From positions 1-59,005 of the forward strand of contig CALICM010000093.1 of NCBI GenBank assembly GCA_938049225.1: 59,005 nt of DNA, written 5' to 3'. Position 1 is the first letter of the stretch; every line of letters starts with the position of its first letter. The notes beneath the pieces are model-generated. The model saw only the letters and a list, made by a program, of their open reading frames with translations. It did no database searches and was not told where the DNA came from. The stretch comes from an uncultured Paracoccaceae bacterium (GTDB lineage: Bacteria; Pseudomonadota; Alphaproteobacteria; Rhodobacterales; Rhodobacteraceae). The position numbers and the translations under genes are program-made. Below are positions 17,510-26,572 of this stretch, in pieces.

Positions 17510-18318
17510 CCCCGCACCGCCCGGGCCCGGTCCATGAAATCGGCGGCCCGCGCCGGGTCCACCGGCTTCCAAGTGTCACCGTCAACCTTTAGCGACGAGC
17601 CCACGATGCAGCCGTCCGCCACGCGCAGAACCTCATCCACAGTCTCGTGCTTGACCCCCGTATTCGCCAGCACCGGCGTATCTGGCAGCGCCGCCTTCAC
17701 AGCCTCAAGGTCGCTCAAAGCCGCCGCCTCACCGGTGATCGCCCCCGAAACCAGCACCGCATCGGGCACCGAGGAAAACACCGCCGAGCGTGCCCGGTCC
17801 GCCAGCGGCCGCCGGTCCAGACTGTCAGCGAACTCGGCGCTGACATTGTACAGCATCGCCAGATCGCGCCGCCCCAGCCGGTCACGATACCGCAGCGCCG
17901 CCCCTGCATCCGGCGCCCAATGCCCCATGTCCGAGGCATAGGTGCCTGTGAAAATCTCCCTGCAAAACGCGGCCCCCGTCGCTGCCGCCAGCGCCACGGT
18001 ACTGGTCGGATCCCACAACACATTGACCCCAAAGGGCACCGTGATCCGGTCACGAAGCCGCCCAATAACGTAAGCCATCGTCGCGGTGCTGGCCGGATCG
18101 ACATCGAACTCATAGGGCCGATCGTTCTCGTTTCCGAACATCACCGCATCCACGCCCGCAGCCTGCAGGGCGTCCAGATCGGCAGCGGCATCCGCGATGA
18201 TCCCATCCACCCCCCGCGCAGCGTCATGCAACGGCGCCCCGGGCAATGCCCCCAGATGCACCATCGCGATCACCACCTTGCGGTCCCCAAAAACCCGCTC
18301 GTAATTCCCTGGCATCAT
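17506..18318 (-). CDS. BtpA/SgcQ-family protein
   Basis: A 270-residue TIM-barrel-like protein. BtpA is named for a factor in photosystem I biogenesis and SgcQ for an E. coli sugar cluster, yet no reaction is established for the family. Recognisable segments are VIAMVHLGALPGAP, the GVDAVMFGNENDRPY loop, PFGVNVLWDP and a C-terminal ADGCIVGSSLKVDGDTW that resembles a phosphate-binding barrel end. The start is set at ATG 18318 with GGGGGA just upstream; a TTG at 18339 is possible. First gene of the leftward operon, only 71 bases from the divergent aldo/keto reductase. Confidence 0.85.
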   Translation of the reverse strand: MMPGNYERVFGDRKVVIAMVHLGALPGAPLHDAARGVDGIIADAAADLDALQAAGVDAVMFGNENDRPYEFDVDPASTATMAYVIGRLRDRITVPFGVNVLWDPTSTVALAAATGAAFCREIFTGTYASDMGHWAPDAGAALRYRDRLGRRDLAMLYNVSAEFADSLDRRPLADRARSAVFSSVPDAVLVSGAITGEAAALSDLEAVKAALPDTPVLANTGVKHETVDEVLRVADGCIVGSSLKVDGDTWKPVDPARAADFMDRARAVRG

Positions 18319-18389
18319 TCCCCCGAAGTCTTTGGCCAAACTCTAAAGAGCGTTTAGGGTGCTGGCAAAAGCAAACTTCCGAGGGGACT

Positions 18390-19421
18390 ATGGCACTGGC
18401 AACACGACATTGGGACCGGTTGGGCAACGGCGGACTGACGTTTACGGAATTGGGTTTCGGCACCGCTCCCCTGGGCAACCTTTACCGCGCGATCACCGAC
18501 GCCGAGGCGGACGCGATCCTGCAAGCGGCCTGGGACGGCGGCGTGCGCTACTATGACACCGCCCCGCTTTATGGCCTGGGCCTGTCCGAGACTCGGCTCA
18601 ACCGCTTTCTGCGCGACAAGCCTCGCGATCAATATACCCTGTCAACCAAAGTCGGCCGCATCCTGCGCCCCTGCCGACCCGACCAGCGCGATGGTTTCGG
18701 CAAATGGTTCGACGTACCAGCCCGTAACGAGGTCTATGATTACTCCTACGACGGCGTGCTGCGCAGTTTCGAACACTCGCTGGAACGGCTGGGCGTGGAC
18801 CGGGTCGACATCCTCTACGCCCATGACATCGACGTGCCCAACCAGGGCAGCCGGGCGAATGTGAACGCCAAGGTCGATCAGTTGATGGCCGGGGGTTACC
18901 ACGCGCTGGAGCGCCTGCGAAACGAGGGCGGGATCAAAGCCTTCGGCGCCGGGGTGAACGAATGGGAGGTCTGCCAGCAACTCGCCGAACGCGGCGACTA
19001 CGACATCTTTCTGTTGGCGGGCCGCTATACGCTGCTGGAGCAACAGGCGCTCGAAAGCTTCCTGCCGCTGTGCGAGGCGCGCGGCATCGGCATCGTGATC
19101 GGCGGGCCGTATAACTCCGGCATCCTGGCCACCGGCCCGCGCGACGGTGCTTATTACAACTATGAACTCGCCCCGCCCGAGATCCTCGAGCGCGTCGCCG
19201 GGATCGAGGCCATCTGCCAGGCCCATGACACCCCCTTGGTCGCCGCCGCCTATCAATTCCCGCTGACCCACCCCAGCGTGCTGTCGGTCATTCCCGGTGG
19301 GCAAAGCGTGGGTGAGATGCAGCAGAACCTCGCGATCGCCAGCGCCGATATCCCAGCCGTCCTTTGGGCAGATCTGAAAGCCCAGGGCCTGATGCGCGCC
19401 GATGCCCCGGTGCCCCTATGA
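18390..19421 (+). CDS. Aldo/keto reductase, aldose 1-dehydrogenase type (L-fucose/D-threo-aldose dehydrogenase-like)
   Basis: NAD(P)-dependent oxidation of an aldose to its lactone. The 343-residue barrel shows the aldo/keto reductase catalytic set: Asp in RYYDTAPLYG with Tyr in the same motif, Lys in TLSTKVGR and His in ILYAHDID. The DVPARNEVYDYSYDGVLRSFE segment is typical of the fucose/threo-aldose dehydrogenase branch. The start at 18390 has GAGGGGAC upstream; the open frame reaches further left but would overlap the divergent gene. It overlaps the lactonase gene by four bases, matching the order lactone formation then lactone hydrolysis. Confidence 0.88.
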   Translation: MALATRHWDRLGNGGLTFTELGFGTAPLGNLYRAITDAEADAILQAAWDGGVRYYDTAPLYGLGLSETRLNRFLRDKPRDQYTLSTKVGRILRPCRPDQRDGFGKWFDVPARNEVYDYSYDGVLRSFEHSLERLGVDRVDILYAHDIDVPNQGSRANVNAKVDQLMAGGYHALERLRNEGGIKAFGAGVNEWEVCQQLAERGDYDIFLLAGRYTLLEQQALESFLPLCEARGIGIVIGGPYNSGILATGPRDGAYYNYELAPPEILERVAGIEAICQAHDTPLVAAAYQFPLTHPSVLSVIPGGQSVGEMQQNLAIASADIPAVLWADLKAQGLMRADAPVPL

Positions 19422-20260
19422 GCGCCCGGATCGACGCGCACCACCACTTGTGGCAGCCCGCGCGTGGCGATTACGACTGGATGCCCAAAGACAATGCGAT
19501 CCTGAACCGCGCCTATGCGCCCGCCGATCTGGCGCCCATGCTCGCCCATCGGAACATCAACGCCACCATCCTGGTCCAGGCCGCCGCCACAATCGAGGAA
19601 ACCGAATACATGCTGGGACTGGCCGACGCCACCGATTGGATCGTGGGTGTGGTCGGTTGGGTGAACTTCGAAGATCCCGGTCACCTGAGCCATCTGACCC
19701 GCCTGGCCGCCCCCCCCAAATTCGTCGGCGTCCGGCCGATGATCCAAGATATCGAGGACGCGAATTGGATGCTCCGCGACGATGTCCAATGGGCCTATCA
19801 GGCGCTGATCGACTTGGATCTAACTTTCGATGCGCTCGGCTTCCCGCGCCATCTGGACAACTTCAACACCCTCCTGCGACGCTACCCCGACCTGCGCACC
19901 GTGATCGACCACTGTATGAAACCGCAGATCCGTGACCACAGCCCCGAGACCTTCCAACATTGGGCGGATGGCATGAACCGCCTGGCCGACACCGGTGCCT
20001 ATTGCAAACTTTCCGGCCTGGTGACCGAGGCCGCGCCTGGCTGGACCATCGACGACCTCCGCCCCTATGCCCAGCACATCCTGAAAACCTATGGGCCTGA
20101 TCGGACCCTCTGGGGCTCGGACTGGCCGGTGTGCCACCTCGCCGCCAGCTACGCCGACTGGTGCGATACAGCCCAGGCCCTCACCGCCCATCTCGCACCC
20201 AAGGACCAATCCAAAATTTTCGGCCAAACCGCTCAAACCGTTTACCGGCTAACCAACTGA
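19418..20260 (+). CDS. Amidohydrolase-family sugar lactonase (L-fuconolactonase-like)
   Basis: Hydrolyses a sugar 1,5-lactone to the aldonate. The 280-residue protein begins with the metal-binding IDAHHHLWQP and ends with the active-site aspartate region TLWGSDWPVCHL, both standard for COG3618 lactonases. Its ATG overlaps the stop of the aldose dehydrogenase (ATGA), so the two are co-translated. The pair would perform the first two steps of non-phosphorylative L-fucose-like degradation; dehydratase and aldolase genes are not in the window. Confidence 0.88.
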   Translation: MSARIDAHHHLWQPARGDYDWMPKDNAILNRAYAPADLAPMLAHRNINATILVQAAATIEETEYMLGLADATDWIVGVVGWVNFEDPGHLSHLTRLAAPPKFVGVRPMIQDIEDANWMLRDDVQWAYQALIDLDLTFDALGFPRHLDNFNTLLRRYPDLRTVIDHCMKPQIRDHSPETFQHWADGMNRLADTGAYCKLSGLVTEAAPGWTIDDLRPYAQHILKTYGPDRTLWGSDWPVCHLAASYADWCDTAQALTAHLAPKDQSKIFGQTAQTVYRLTN

Positions 20261-20310
20261 CGCGCAGCGCCCAACCCCACTTTGTCCCCAAAATATCCCC
20301 GCCGGAGGCT

Positions 20311-20336
20311 CCGGCACCTCAGCAAGGTGCCGGTTT
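20311..20336. terminator. Hairpin CCGGCACCT-N5-AGGTGCCGG between convergent genes
   Basis: Nine-base arms at 20311-20319 and 20325-20333 pair perfectly, followed by TTT on the plus strand. An alternative small hairpin, GCCGGA/TCCGGC at 20301-20315, overlaps it. The position between the lactonase stop and the liuC stop fits a terminator serving both strands. Confidence 0.65.
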
Positions 20337-21118
20337 CAGGCCCAAGGCGCGGGCCGCTTGTCAAAAAACGCCGCGATCCCCTCCGCCGCTTCGGCCCCTT
20401 CCCAAGTGTCCGCCAAAGCCGCAATCGTTTCCTCGATAACCGCGTCGTCAATTACCGGGCCCAGTCGCCGGGCCAAGCCCTTGGACCGGGCAACAGCCTG
20501 GGGTGCTGCGGCCAGATAGGGGCCCACCTCGGCCTCGACCGCCGCATCCAGATCCAAGGGTGCGACAACCCGTGCCGCCAACCCCAATGGCACCAGCTCG
20601 TCAGCTTTGAACACGCGCGAATTCATGAAAACCCGCCGCGCGCACCCCTCGCCCATCCGCGCCAGCACATAGGGAGAGATCGTCGCGGGGATCAGCCCCA
20701 GCCGCGTCTCGGTAAACCCAAAGCGACCCGCGTCGGCCGCAATCGCCACATCGCAGACCGACATTAGACCCAAACCGCCGCCCATCGCCGTGCCGTTTAT
20801 CCGCCCAATCAAGGGCTTGGGCAGCGTGTTTAGATCCCGCAGCATATGCGCCAGCTTGCGCGCCTCAGCCATCCGGGTTGCCCGATCCGCGTTGATTTGC
20901 GCCTGCATCCACCCCAGATCACCGCCCGCGCAAAACGATTTGCCCGCACCCGTCAGAACCACCACCCGCACCGCCGGATCAGCCGCCAGATCCGCGCGCG
21001 CCTGATCCAAATCGGCGATCATCTGCCCCGAGAGCGCATTATGCGTCTCGGGTCGGTTTAAAGTCAGCGTGGCGACACCCCGTGTATCGGTGCCCACCGT
21101 TAGGGTTTCAAAGGTCAT
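20336..21118 (-). CDS. liuC: Methylglutaconyl-CoA hydratase (crotonase family)
   Basis: Hydrates 3-methylglutaconyl-CoA to HMG-CoA in leucine degradation. The 260-residue crotonase has the oxyanion-hole motif GAGKSFCAGGDLGWM and the second glycine loop GTAMGGGLGLMSVCD. It ends with the FFDKRPAPW tail common in this family. It is the last gene of the operon and overlaps liuE by 11 bases. The specific substrate follows from its position after the carboxylase and lyase genes; by sequence alone it is an enoyl-CoA hydratase. Confidence 0.92.
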   Translation of the reverse strand: MTFETLTVGTDTRGVATLTLNRPETHNALSGQMIADLDQARADLAADPAVRVVVLTGAGKSFCAGGDLGWMQAQINADRATRMAEARKLAHMLRDLNTLPKPLIGRINGTAMGGGLGLMSVCDVAIAADAGRFGFTETRLGLIPATISPYVLARMGEGCARRVFMNSRVFKADELVPLGLAARVVAPLDLDAAVEAEVGPYLAAAPQAVARSKGLARRLGPVIDDAVIEETIAALADTWEGAEAAEGIAAFFDKRPAPWA

Positions 21119-21974
21119 CGTCGCCCTCCTTCAACCGCCGCGCAAACGCCCCCGCGGCCCGCAGGGCCACCGGATCGATGCCGGTCTTAAACCCTTGTTC
21201 TGCGGCCCATTCCACAAGGGCCTCGGTCGCCAAGTTCCCTGCCGCCCCTGGGGCATAAGGACACCCGCCCAACCCCCCGACAGCGGCATCGAACACCCGC
21301 AGCCCCCGCGCCACGGCCACCGCCACATTCGCCAACCCATATCCGCCGGTATCATGAAAATGCCCCGCCAGGCCCGCCGCCGGAACCTCGGCCAACACCG
21401 CCGCCAGCATCGCGTCCACCGCCTCGGCCCGGCCCCGACCCAGCGTTTCGCCCAACGAGATCTGGGCCACCCCTGCCGCCCACATCCGCGCGGCCACATC
21501 CGCCACCGCATCCGGGGCCACGGCCCCCTCGAACGGGCAATCGGTCACGCACGAGATATAGCCGCGCACCGGCACGTCATCGGCCCTGGCCGCCTCCAGG
21601 ACCGGCGCAAAACGCTCAAAACTCTCGGCAATCGAGCAGTTGATGTTCTTCTGACTGAAACTCTCGCTGGCCGCACCAAAGATCGCGACCATATCCGCCC
21701 CCGCCGAATGCGCCGCCTGGTATCCGCGCAGGTTCGGGGTCAGCACCGAATAGCGGACGCCGGGCGCCCGAGTGATCCCGGCCATCACCTCCGTCGCATC
21801 GCCCAACTGCGGCACCCAACGGGGCGAGACGAAGCTGGTCACCTCAATCTTGGTCAACCCGGTGTCCGACAGCATATTCACCAGCGCGATTTTGTCCGCC
21901 GTCCGGATCTGCCGCGCCTCGTTCTGCAACCCGTCGCGCGGGCCGACCTCAAAGATGGTCAGCCGCTCAGTCAT
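21108..21974 (-). CDS. liuE: Hydroxymethylglutaryl-CoA lyase
   Basis: Cleaves HMG-CoA to acetyl-CoA and acetoacetate, the final step of leucine degradation. The 288-residue TIM barrel begins with FEVGPRDGLQNEARQI (metal/CoA site), contains HFHDTGGYGLAN (metal-binding histidines), and has GGLGGCPYAPGAAGN, whose cysteine is the known catalytic residue of the family. It overlaps liuD upstream by eight bases and liuC downstream by 11 bases. Confidence 0.95.
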   Translation of the reverse strand: MTERLTIFEVGPRDGLQNEARQIRTADKIALVNMLSDTGLTKIEVTSFVSPRWVPQLGDATEVMAGITRAPGVRYSVLTPNLRGYQAAHSAGADMVAIFGAASESFSQKNINCSIAESFERFAPVLEAARADDVPVRGYISCVTDCPFEGAVAPDAVADVAARMWAAGVAQISLGETLGRGRAEAVDAMLAAVLAEVPAAGLAGHFHDTGGYGLANVAVAVARGLRVFDAAVGGLGGCPYAPGAAGNLATEALVEWAAEQGFKTGIDPVALRAAGAFARRLKEGDDDL

Positions 21975-23925
21975 CCGGGGCCTCTAGGGCCACCAGCGTA
22001 TCCCCTTGCGACACCTGGGCACCCTCGGCACAGTCCACCACTGCGATCACCCCATCGCGCGGTGCGCGCAGGCTGTGTTCCATCTTCATCGCCTCAAGCA
22101 CCAACAACAGATCCCCCGCCGCCACCGCCTGCCCGGCAGTCACCTCAAGCCGCCGCACCAGGCCGGGCATTGGCGCGCGCACGATGTCCTCGCCCGCCAT
22201 GTCGCCGCCGCCCACCGCCAGCGGGTCGGGGCGCGAGAACCGATACTGCGCGCCCTCCCACGCCACCGTGACCTCGGGACCACTGACCATCACCACAGGC
22301 CGCACCTGCAACCCGCCAACAGTCATCTGCCACCCCTGGGGCGTCGTCTGGATATTACAAAGTGCAACCTCCACACCCGCGCCGCGCACCTCGAACCGGT
22401 CCGGCTGCGGCTGAGACACGGCCAACTGATACCGCTGCTCCCCATGCTCGAGCACCACGGTTTGCACCAGTGGCACCCACAGATGCCAGCCATCCGCGCA
22501 GGGTGCGGGCAGGCCCATCGCCGCGAGCGCCGCCGCACCAAGAACCACACTATCGGGCGCAGGATCCTGCGTCAGTGCCGCGCCGGCCCGGTCGATCAGA
22601 CCGGTGTCCATCGTACCATCCAAAAACGCGGGCGCTTGCAAAAGCCGCGACAAAAACCCCAGGTTTGTGACCGTCCCAGCCAACCGCGTCCCTAACAGCC
22701 CCTGCCGCAGCGCGGCGATGGCCCCGGCCCGGTCCGGCGCATGGGCGATCACCTTCGCAATCATCGGGTCGTAGTAGGGCGAGATCGCATCCCCCGCCCG
22801 CACCCCGCTGTCCGCCCGCACCCCGGGCGGAAAGTCCAGATGCGTCAGCGTGCCGATGGCGGGCAAAAAGCCGTTCGCCGCATCCTCGGCATAAAGCCGT
22901 GCCTCGACCGCATGACCATTAAGCGGGATCTGCTCCTGCGCCAGCGGCAAGGGCGCCCCGGCGGCGACACGCAACTGCCATTCTACCAGGTCGATGCCCG
23001 TGACCGCCTCGGTCACCGGATGCTCGACCTGCAGACGGGTGTTCATCTCCATGAACCAAAAGCCATCCGCGCGCAGCGGCCCCGAGCCGTCGACGATGAA
23101 CTCCACCGTCCCCGCGCCCGCATAGCCAATCGCCTCAGCCGCCCGTACCGCCGCCTGGCCCATCGCCGCGCGCACCTCGGCTGTCATGCCGGGCGCAGGC
23201 GCTTCTTCGATCACCTTCTGATGCCGCCGCTGCAGCGAGCAGTCGCGTTCATAGTGATGCACCGCTTTGATGCCATCGCCAAAGACCTGCACCTCGATAT
23301 GCCGGGGGTTGGAGATGAATTTCTCGATCAGCACATCGTCGTTTCCAAAAGCCGCCTTGGCCTCGGCCCGCGCCCCGGTCAGTGCATCAGCGAATTCGGC
23401 GGGCCGCTCGACCAACCGCATTCCTTTGCCGCCGCCGCCCGCCACCGCCTTGATCAGAACGGGGTAACCGATCTGATCCGCCTCGCCCGCCAGAAACGCG
23501 TCGTCCTGCCGGTCCCCGTGATAGCCGGGCACGATCGGCACGCCAGCTTCATGCATCAACGCCTTGGCCCGGTCCTTAAGGCCCATCGCGCGGATCGCCT
23601 GGGCCGACGGGCCGATGAAGGTCAGGCCCGCCGCTTCAACGGCTTCCACAAAGTCGGGATTCTCGGACAAAAACCCATAGCCTGGATGGATCGCCTGCGC
23701 CCCGGTCGCCTGTGCGGCATCCAGAATGGCATCGACATTCAGATAGCTCTCGGCCGCAGGCGCTGGGCCGATGCATACCGCCTGGTCCGCCATCTCGACA
23801 TGCAGCGCGCCCGCATCCGCGTCCGAATAGACCGCCACGGTCGACACACCCATCCGTCGGGCTGTGCGAATAACCCGGCACGCAATCTCACCCCGGTTGG
23901 CGATGAGGATCTTTGGAAATATCAC
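21967..23925 (-). CDS. liuD: 3-Methylcrotonyl-CoA carboxylase biotin-containing alpha subunit
   Basis: Biotin carboxylase plus biotin carrier subunit, making carboxybiotin for the beta subunit. Order: ILIANRGEIACRVIRTA at the N-terminus, the ATP-grasp glycine loop AVAGGGGKGMRLV, FIEKFISNPRHIEVQ-like segments (here LIEKFISNPRHIE), FMEMNTRLQVEHPVTE, and a C-terminal carrier domain with the biotinylation site LEAMKMEHSL. The start is taken as GTG at 23925, which overlaps the stop of the upstream unknown gene by four bases; TTG 23931 or GTG 23928 are alternatives. About 652 residues, normal for the family. Confidence 0.94.
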   Translation of the reverse strand: MIFPKILIANRGEIACRVIRTARRMGVSTVAVYSDADAGALHVEMADQAVCIGPAPAAESYLNVDAILDAAQATGAQAIHPGYGFLSENPDFVEAVEAAGLTFIGPSAQAIRAMGLKDRAKALMHEAGVPIVPGYHGDRQDDAFLAGEADQIGYPVLIKAVAGGGGKGMRLVERPAEFADALTGARAEAKAAFGNDDVLIEKFISNPRHIEVQVFGDGIKAVHHYERDCSLQRRHQKVIEEAPAPGMTAEVRAAMGQAAVRAAEAIGYAGAGTVEFIVDGSGPLRADGFWFMEMNTRLQVEHPVTEAVTGIDLVEWQLRVAAGAPLPLAQEQIPLNGHAVEARLYAEDAANGFLPAIGTLTHLDFPPGVRADSGVRAGDAISPYYDPMIAKVIAHAPDRAGAIAALRQGLLGTRLAGTVTNLGFLSRLLQAPAFLDGTMDTGLIDRAGAALTQDPAPDSVVLGAAALAAMGLPAPCADGWHLWVPLVQTVVLEHGEQRYQLAVSQPQPDRFEVRGAGVEVALCNIQTTPQGWQMTVGGLQVRPVVMVSGPEVTVAWEGAQYRFSRPDPLAVGGGDMAGEDIVRAPMPGLVRRLEVTAGQAVAAGDLLLVLEAMKMEHSLRAPRDGVIAVVDCAEGAQVSQGDTLVALEAPDD

Positions 23926-24605
23926 CACCAAGCCCCACTTTTCTGGTCGCCCAAGTGCTCGGCCACATAAGCTGGCAGCGGCCAGGCGTCATAGTCCATG
24001 CCCGTCAGTTTGCCTGGGGCGCTCCTCGCAAAGGCATGATTATAAAGATCTCTATGCAGCGCTATGTCGATACGGCTCAATGCATCCTCGACCCGCTTCT
24101 TGGTGTCCTCGATCTCGTCTTCAAGCTTAATCTCAGCGTTTTTGCCCCGCATCCAGGTTGGCAGAGAAATGTTGCCAAATAGGGCCCGGCCGGTCGAGAC
24201 CGCCAAAAGCAAAACCACATTCGAAACCAAACTGCTAGCAAGGCCGGTTAAGCCAAAACCGCCGATCTCGAAATCCATCCAACCCCATTTTCCCCGAGAT
24301 TGCGCTTGCACCAGCTTGGCCCGCATCTGGTCGAACTCCTGGGCAAAAACTTCGCGGACCTGCCGCGCAAACACACGGCGACTGAAATCGGATCGACCGG
24401 CCCAGACCTTCAGCTTGGGGCGCACAAAAACACCACCCTTGGAACGTTCGACAAATTCTTCGAAGTTAAACAGGAAAAAATAATCCTCAGGGTCCGGCGA
24501 GTTGTGAATGACATAAACTGGGATTTCCGCTGTGCGGCCTAACTCTGGTAGCTCTAGTCTGGGTAAGTGCGCTGCCAGACGACCAAGTGGTTTTTTGATC
24601 ACCAT
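23922..24605 (-). CDS. Unknown membrane-associated protein embedded in the leucine operon
   Basis: A 227-residue protein that I do not recognise. Visible parts: a soluble N-terminal region (IPVYVIHNSPDPEDYFFLF, then FVRPKLKVWAGRSDFSRRVF), one glycine-rich hydrophobic stretch at about 114-143 (GFGLTGLASSLVSNVVLLLA) that could span or touch the membrane, and a charged, coiled-coil-like helix at about 155-180 (KLEDEIEDTKKRVEDALSRI). Its ATG shares a base with the liuB stop (TGATG) and its TGA overlaps the liuD GTG start, so it is translationally coupled to both carboxylase subunits. It is lower in GC than its neighbours. Insertion without breaking coupling suggests it is retained and expressed. 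Confidence 0.75.
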   Translation of the reverse strand: MVIKKPLGRLAAHLPRLELPELGRTAEIPVYVIHNSPDPEDYFFLFNFEEFVERSKGGVFVRPKLKVWAGRSDFSRRVFARQVREVFAQEFDQMRAKLVQAQSRGKWGWMDFEIGGFGLTGLASSLVSNVVLLLAVSTGRALFGNISLPTWMRGKNAEIKLEDEIEDTKKRVEDALSRIDIALHRDLYNHAFARSAPGKLTGMDYDAWPLPAYVAEHLGDQKSGAWW

Positions 24606-26170
24606 CACATCCGAAACACGCCAAAACGTGTCTCCCTTGCGGGCGCATTGGCGCAAGCCGCCAGGCTCAGGCTCAGCACCCGCCGCGTATCACGTGGGTC
24701 GATGATGCCGTCGTCCCACAGCCGGGCCGAGGCATAAAGCGGGTGCGACTGTTCCTCGAACTGCTCCAGGATTGGCTGTTTGAACGTCGTCTCCTCGGCC
24801 TCGGACCAACTGCCGCCTTTGCGCTCGATTCCTTCGCGGCGGACGGTGGCCAGAACGCCCGCGGCCTGCGCCCCGCCCATCACGCCGATCCGCGCATTGG
24901 GCCAGGACCACAGAAAACGCGGCTGATAGGCGCGCCCGGCCATACCGTAGTTCCCCGCACCATAAGATCCGCCGATCAACACCGTGATCTTAGGTACCGA
25001 GACCGTCGCCACCGCGGTGACCAGCTTGGCCCCATGCCGCGCGATCCCACCTGCTTCCGCTTCGCGTCCGACCATGAACCCTGTGATGTTTTGCAAAAAA
25101 ACCAACGGCGTACCGCGCTGTGCACACAGTTGGACGAAATGCGCACCCTTCTGCGCGCTTTCCGAGAACAGCACCCCATTGTTGGCAATGATCCCCACTG
25201 GCCATCCATCGATATGGGCAAAACCGCAGACCAGCGTCGTGCCGAACCGCGCCTTGAACTCGTCAAAATACCCGCCATCCGCAACCACGGTGATCACCCC
25301 ACGCACGTCATAGGGCTGCCGCAGGTCCACCGGCACCAGATCCAGCAGATCCTCGCCGCTGCCGCCCGGCGCGGCCGGGCGTTGCCGGCCGAGCGTCCCC
25401 CCCTTTGGGGGACCGAGGGCGGCAACCGCTGCCCGCGCCAGCGCCAGGGCATGGGCGTCATCCTCGGCCAGATAATCCGCCACGCCTGACAGCCGCGTGT
25501 GCACATCGCCGCCGCCCAAGTTTTCGGCGCTGATCTCCTCACCCGTCGCCGCTTTCACCAAAGGGGGCCCGGCCAAGAATATGGTCCCCTGTTCCTTTAC
25601 AATGATCGAAACATCCGACATCGCAGGCACATAAGCCCCACCGGCCGTGCACGACCCCATCACGACGGCGATCTGCGCGATCCCTGCCGCCGACATATTG
25701 GCCTGATTGTAAAAAATCCGCCCGAAGTGATCCCGATCTGGAAACACCTCGTCCTGATTGGGTAGGTTCGCCCCACCGCTATCCACCAGATAGACACAAG
25801 GCAAATGGTTCTCGGCTGCGATCTCCTGCGCGCGCAAATGCTTCTTGACGGTCATAGGGTAGTACGTCCCACCCTTCACGGTTGCATCGTTGCAGACGAC
25901 CATGACCTGGCGCCCTTCGACAAGCCCAATCCCCGCGATCACGCCCGCACAAGGCGCCGCCCCGTCATACATCCCATGCGCCGCAAATGCCCCGATCTCC
26001 AAAAACGGAGACCCCGGATCCAGCAAATTCGCCACCCGCTCCCGCGGCGCCATCTTACCCCGGCTCAGATGCCGTTCCAATGCCTTCGGCCCGCCGCCAA
26101 AGGCGGCTGACTTCGCAACCTCGGAAACTTGGGCGATCAAGTCGAGATGGGTAGCACGGTTAGAGGCCAT
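24605..26170 (-). CDS. liuB: 3-Methylcrotonyl-CoA carboxylase carboxyltransferase beta subunit
   Basis: Transfers the carboxyl group from biotin to 3-methylcrotonyl-CoA. The 521-residue protein has both halves of the carboxyltransferase fold: [26 protein letters not shown] and [17 protein letters not shown] in the first half, [19 protein letters not shown]-like (here [12 protein letters not shown]) and [22 protein letters not shown] in the second. The [21 protein letters not shown] segment is characteristic of MCC beta. It begins directly at the base after the stop of the small exported gene upstream. Confidence 0.95.
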   Translation of the reverse strand: MASNRATHLDLIAQVSEVAKSAAFGGGPKALERHLSRGKMAPRERVANLLDPGSPFLEIGAFAAHGMYDGAAPCAGVIAGIGLVEGRQVMVVCNDATVKGGTYYPMTVKKHLRAQEIAAENHLPCVYLVDSGGANLPNQDEVFPDRDHFGRIFYNQANMSAAGIAQIAVVMGSCTAGGAYVPAMSDVSIIVKEQGTIFLAGPPLVKAATGEEISAENLGGGDVHTRLSGVADYLAEDDAHALALARAAVAALGPPKGGTLGRQRPAAPGGSGEDLLDLVPVDLRQPYDVRGVITVVADGGYFDEFKARFGTTLVCGFAHIDGWPVGIIANNGVLFSESAQKGAHFVQLCAQRGTPLVFLQNITGFMVGREAEAGGIARHGAKLVTAVATVSVPKITVLIGGSYGAGNYGMAGRAYQPRFLWSWPNARIGVMGGAQAAGVLATVRREGIERKGGSWSEAEETTFKQPILEQFEEQSHPLYASARLWDDGIIDPRDTRRVLSLSLAACANAPARETRFGVFRM

Positions 26171-26572
26171 CTATTCTACGCTCCGACCTATTTGTTCCAA
26201 AAGACAGGCGGCTTGTTGCGTATACCCCAGACTATCTGGCGGATATGCTTCGCATAACGTGTCTATATTGCTTGCCCTGAGGGCAGGCAGCAATCGCAAC
26301 CAAGACGCAACCTCTGACCGTAAACACCATTCTCTAGCTTGGTTCGCGTTTGCGGCGTGTTGCACCCACCGTTTGTCTGGCTGACAAGCTGCCGCCGCCT
26401 GGCCCACGCACCGTGAAACCTCTGTATGGCTGAGACACTCTTCGAGCTTTGCTAAGTCGTCAGCATATGGCCCGTCGGCATATGCAGCGGAAACCACTAT
26501 CGTAATATAAAGTGGGATGGTGGGCGGGGCGATGCTCCGCAGGAGCGAGCGTCGTCCTTCCATCCCCCTCAC
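26171..26572 (-). CDS. Small cysteine-rich exported protein, possibly LprI-like, inside the leucine operon
   Basis: A 133-residue protein with a hydrophobic leader ending near SAAYADG, followed by a domain with six cysteines (including EECLSH, SRCVGQAAAAC, REWCL, DTLCEAY), consistent with disulfides in the periplasm. The SRCVGQAAAACQ type of segment resembles the DUF1311/LprI-like small proteins frequent in Rhodobacteraceae; this resemblance is tentative. The GTG start overlaps the liuA stop by four bases; an ATG at 26563 is the alternative. Its TAG is directly followed by the liuB ATG. No metabolic role in leucine breakdown is obvious. Confidence 0.7.
   Translation of the reverse strand: MRGMEGRRSLLRSIAPPTIPLYITIVVSAAYADGPYADDLAKLEECLSHTEVSRCVGQAAAACQPDKRWVQHAANANQAREWCLRSEVASWLRLLPALRASNIDTLCEAYPPDSLGYTQQAACLLEQIGRSVE

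Noticed and set aside
22741-23970. A 409-codon plus-strand open frame
   Set aside because: It is antisense to liuD. Long antisense frames are common in GC-rich genes, and the liuD frame has all carboxylase motifs.
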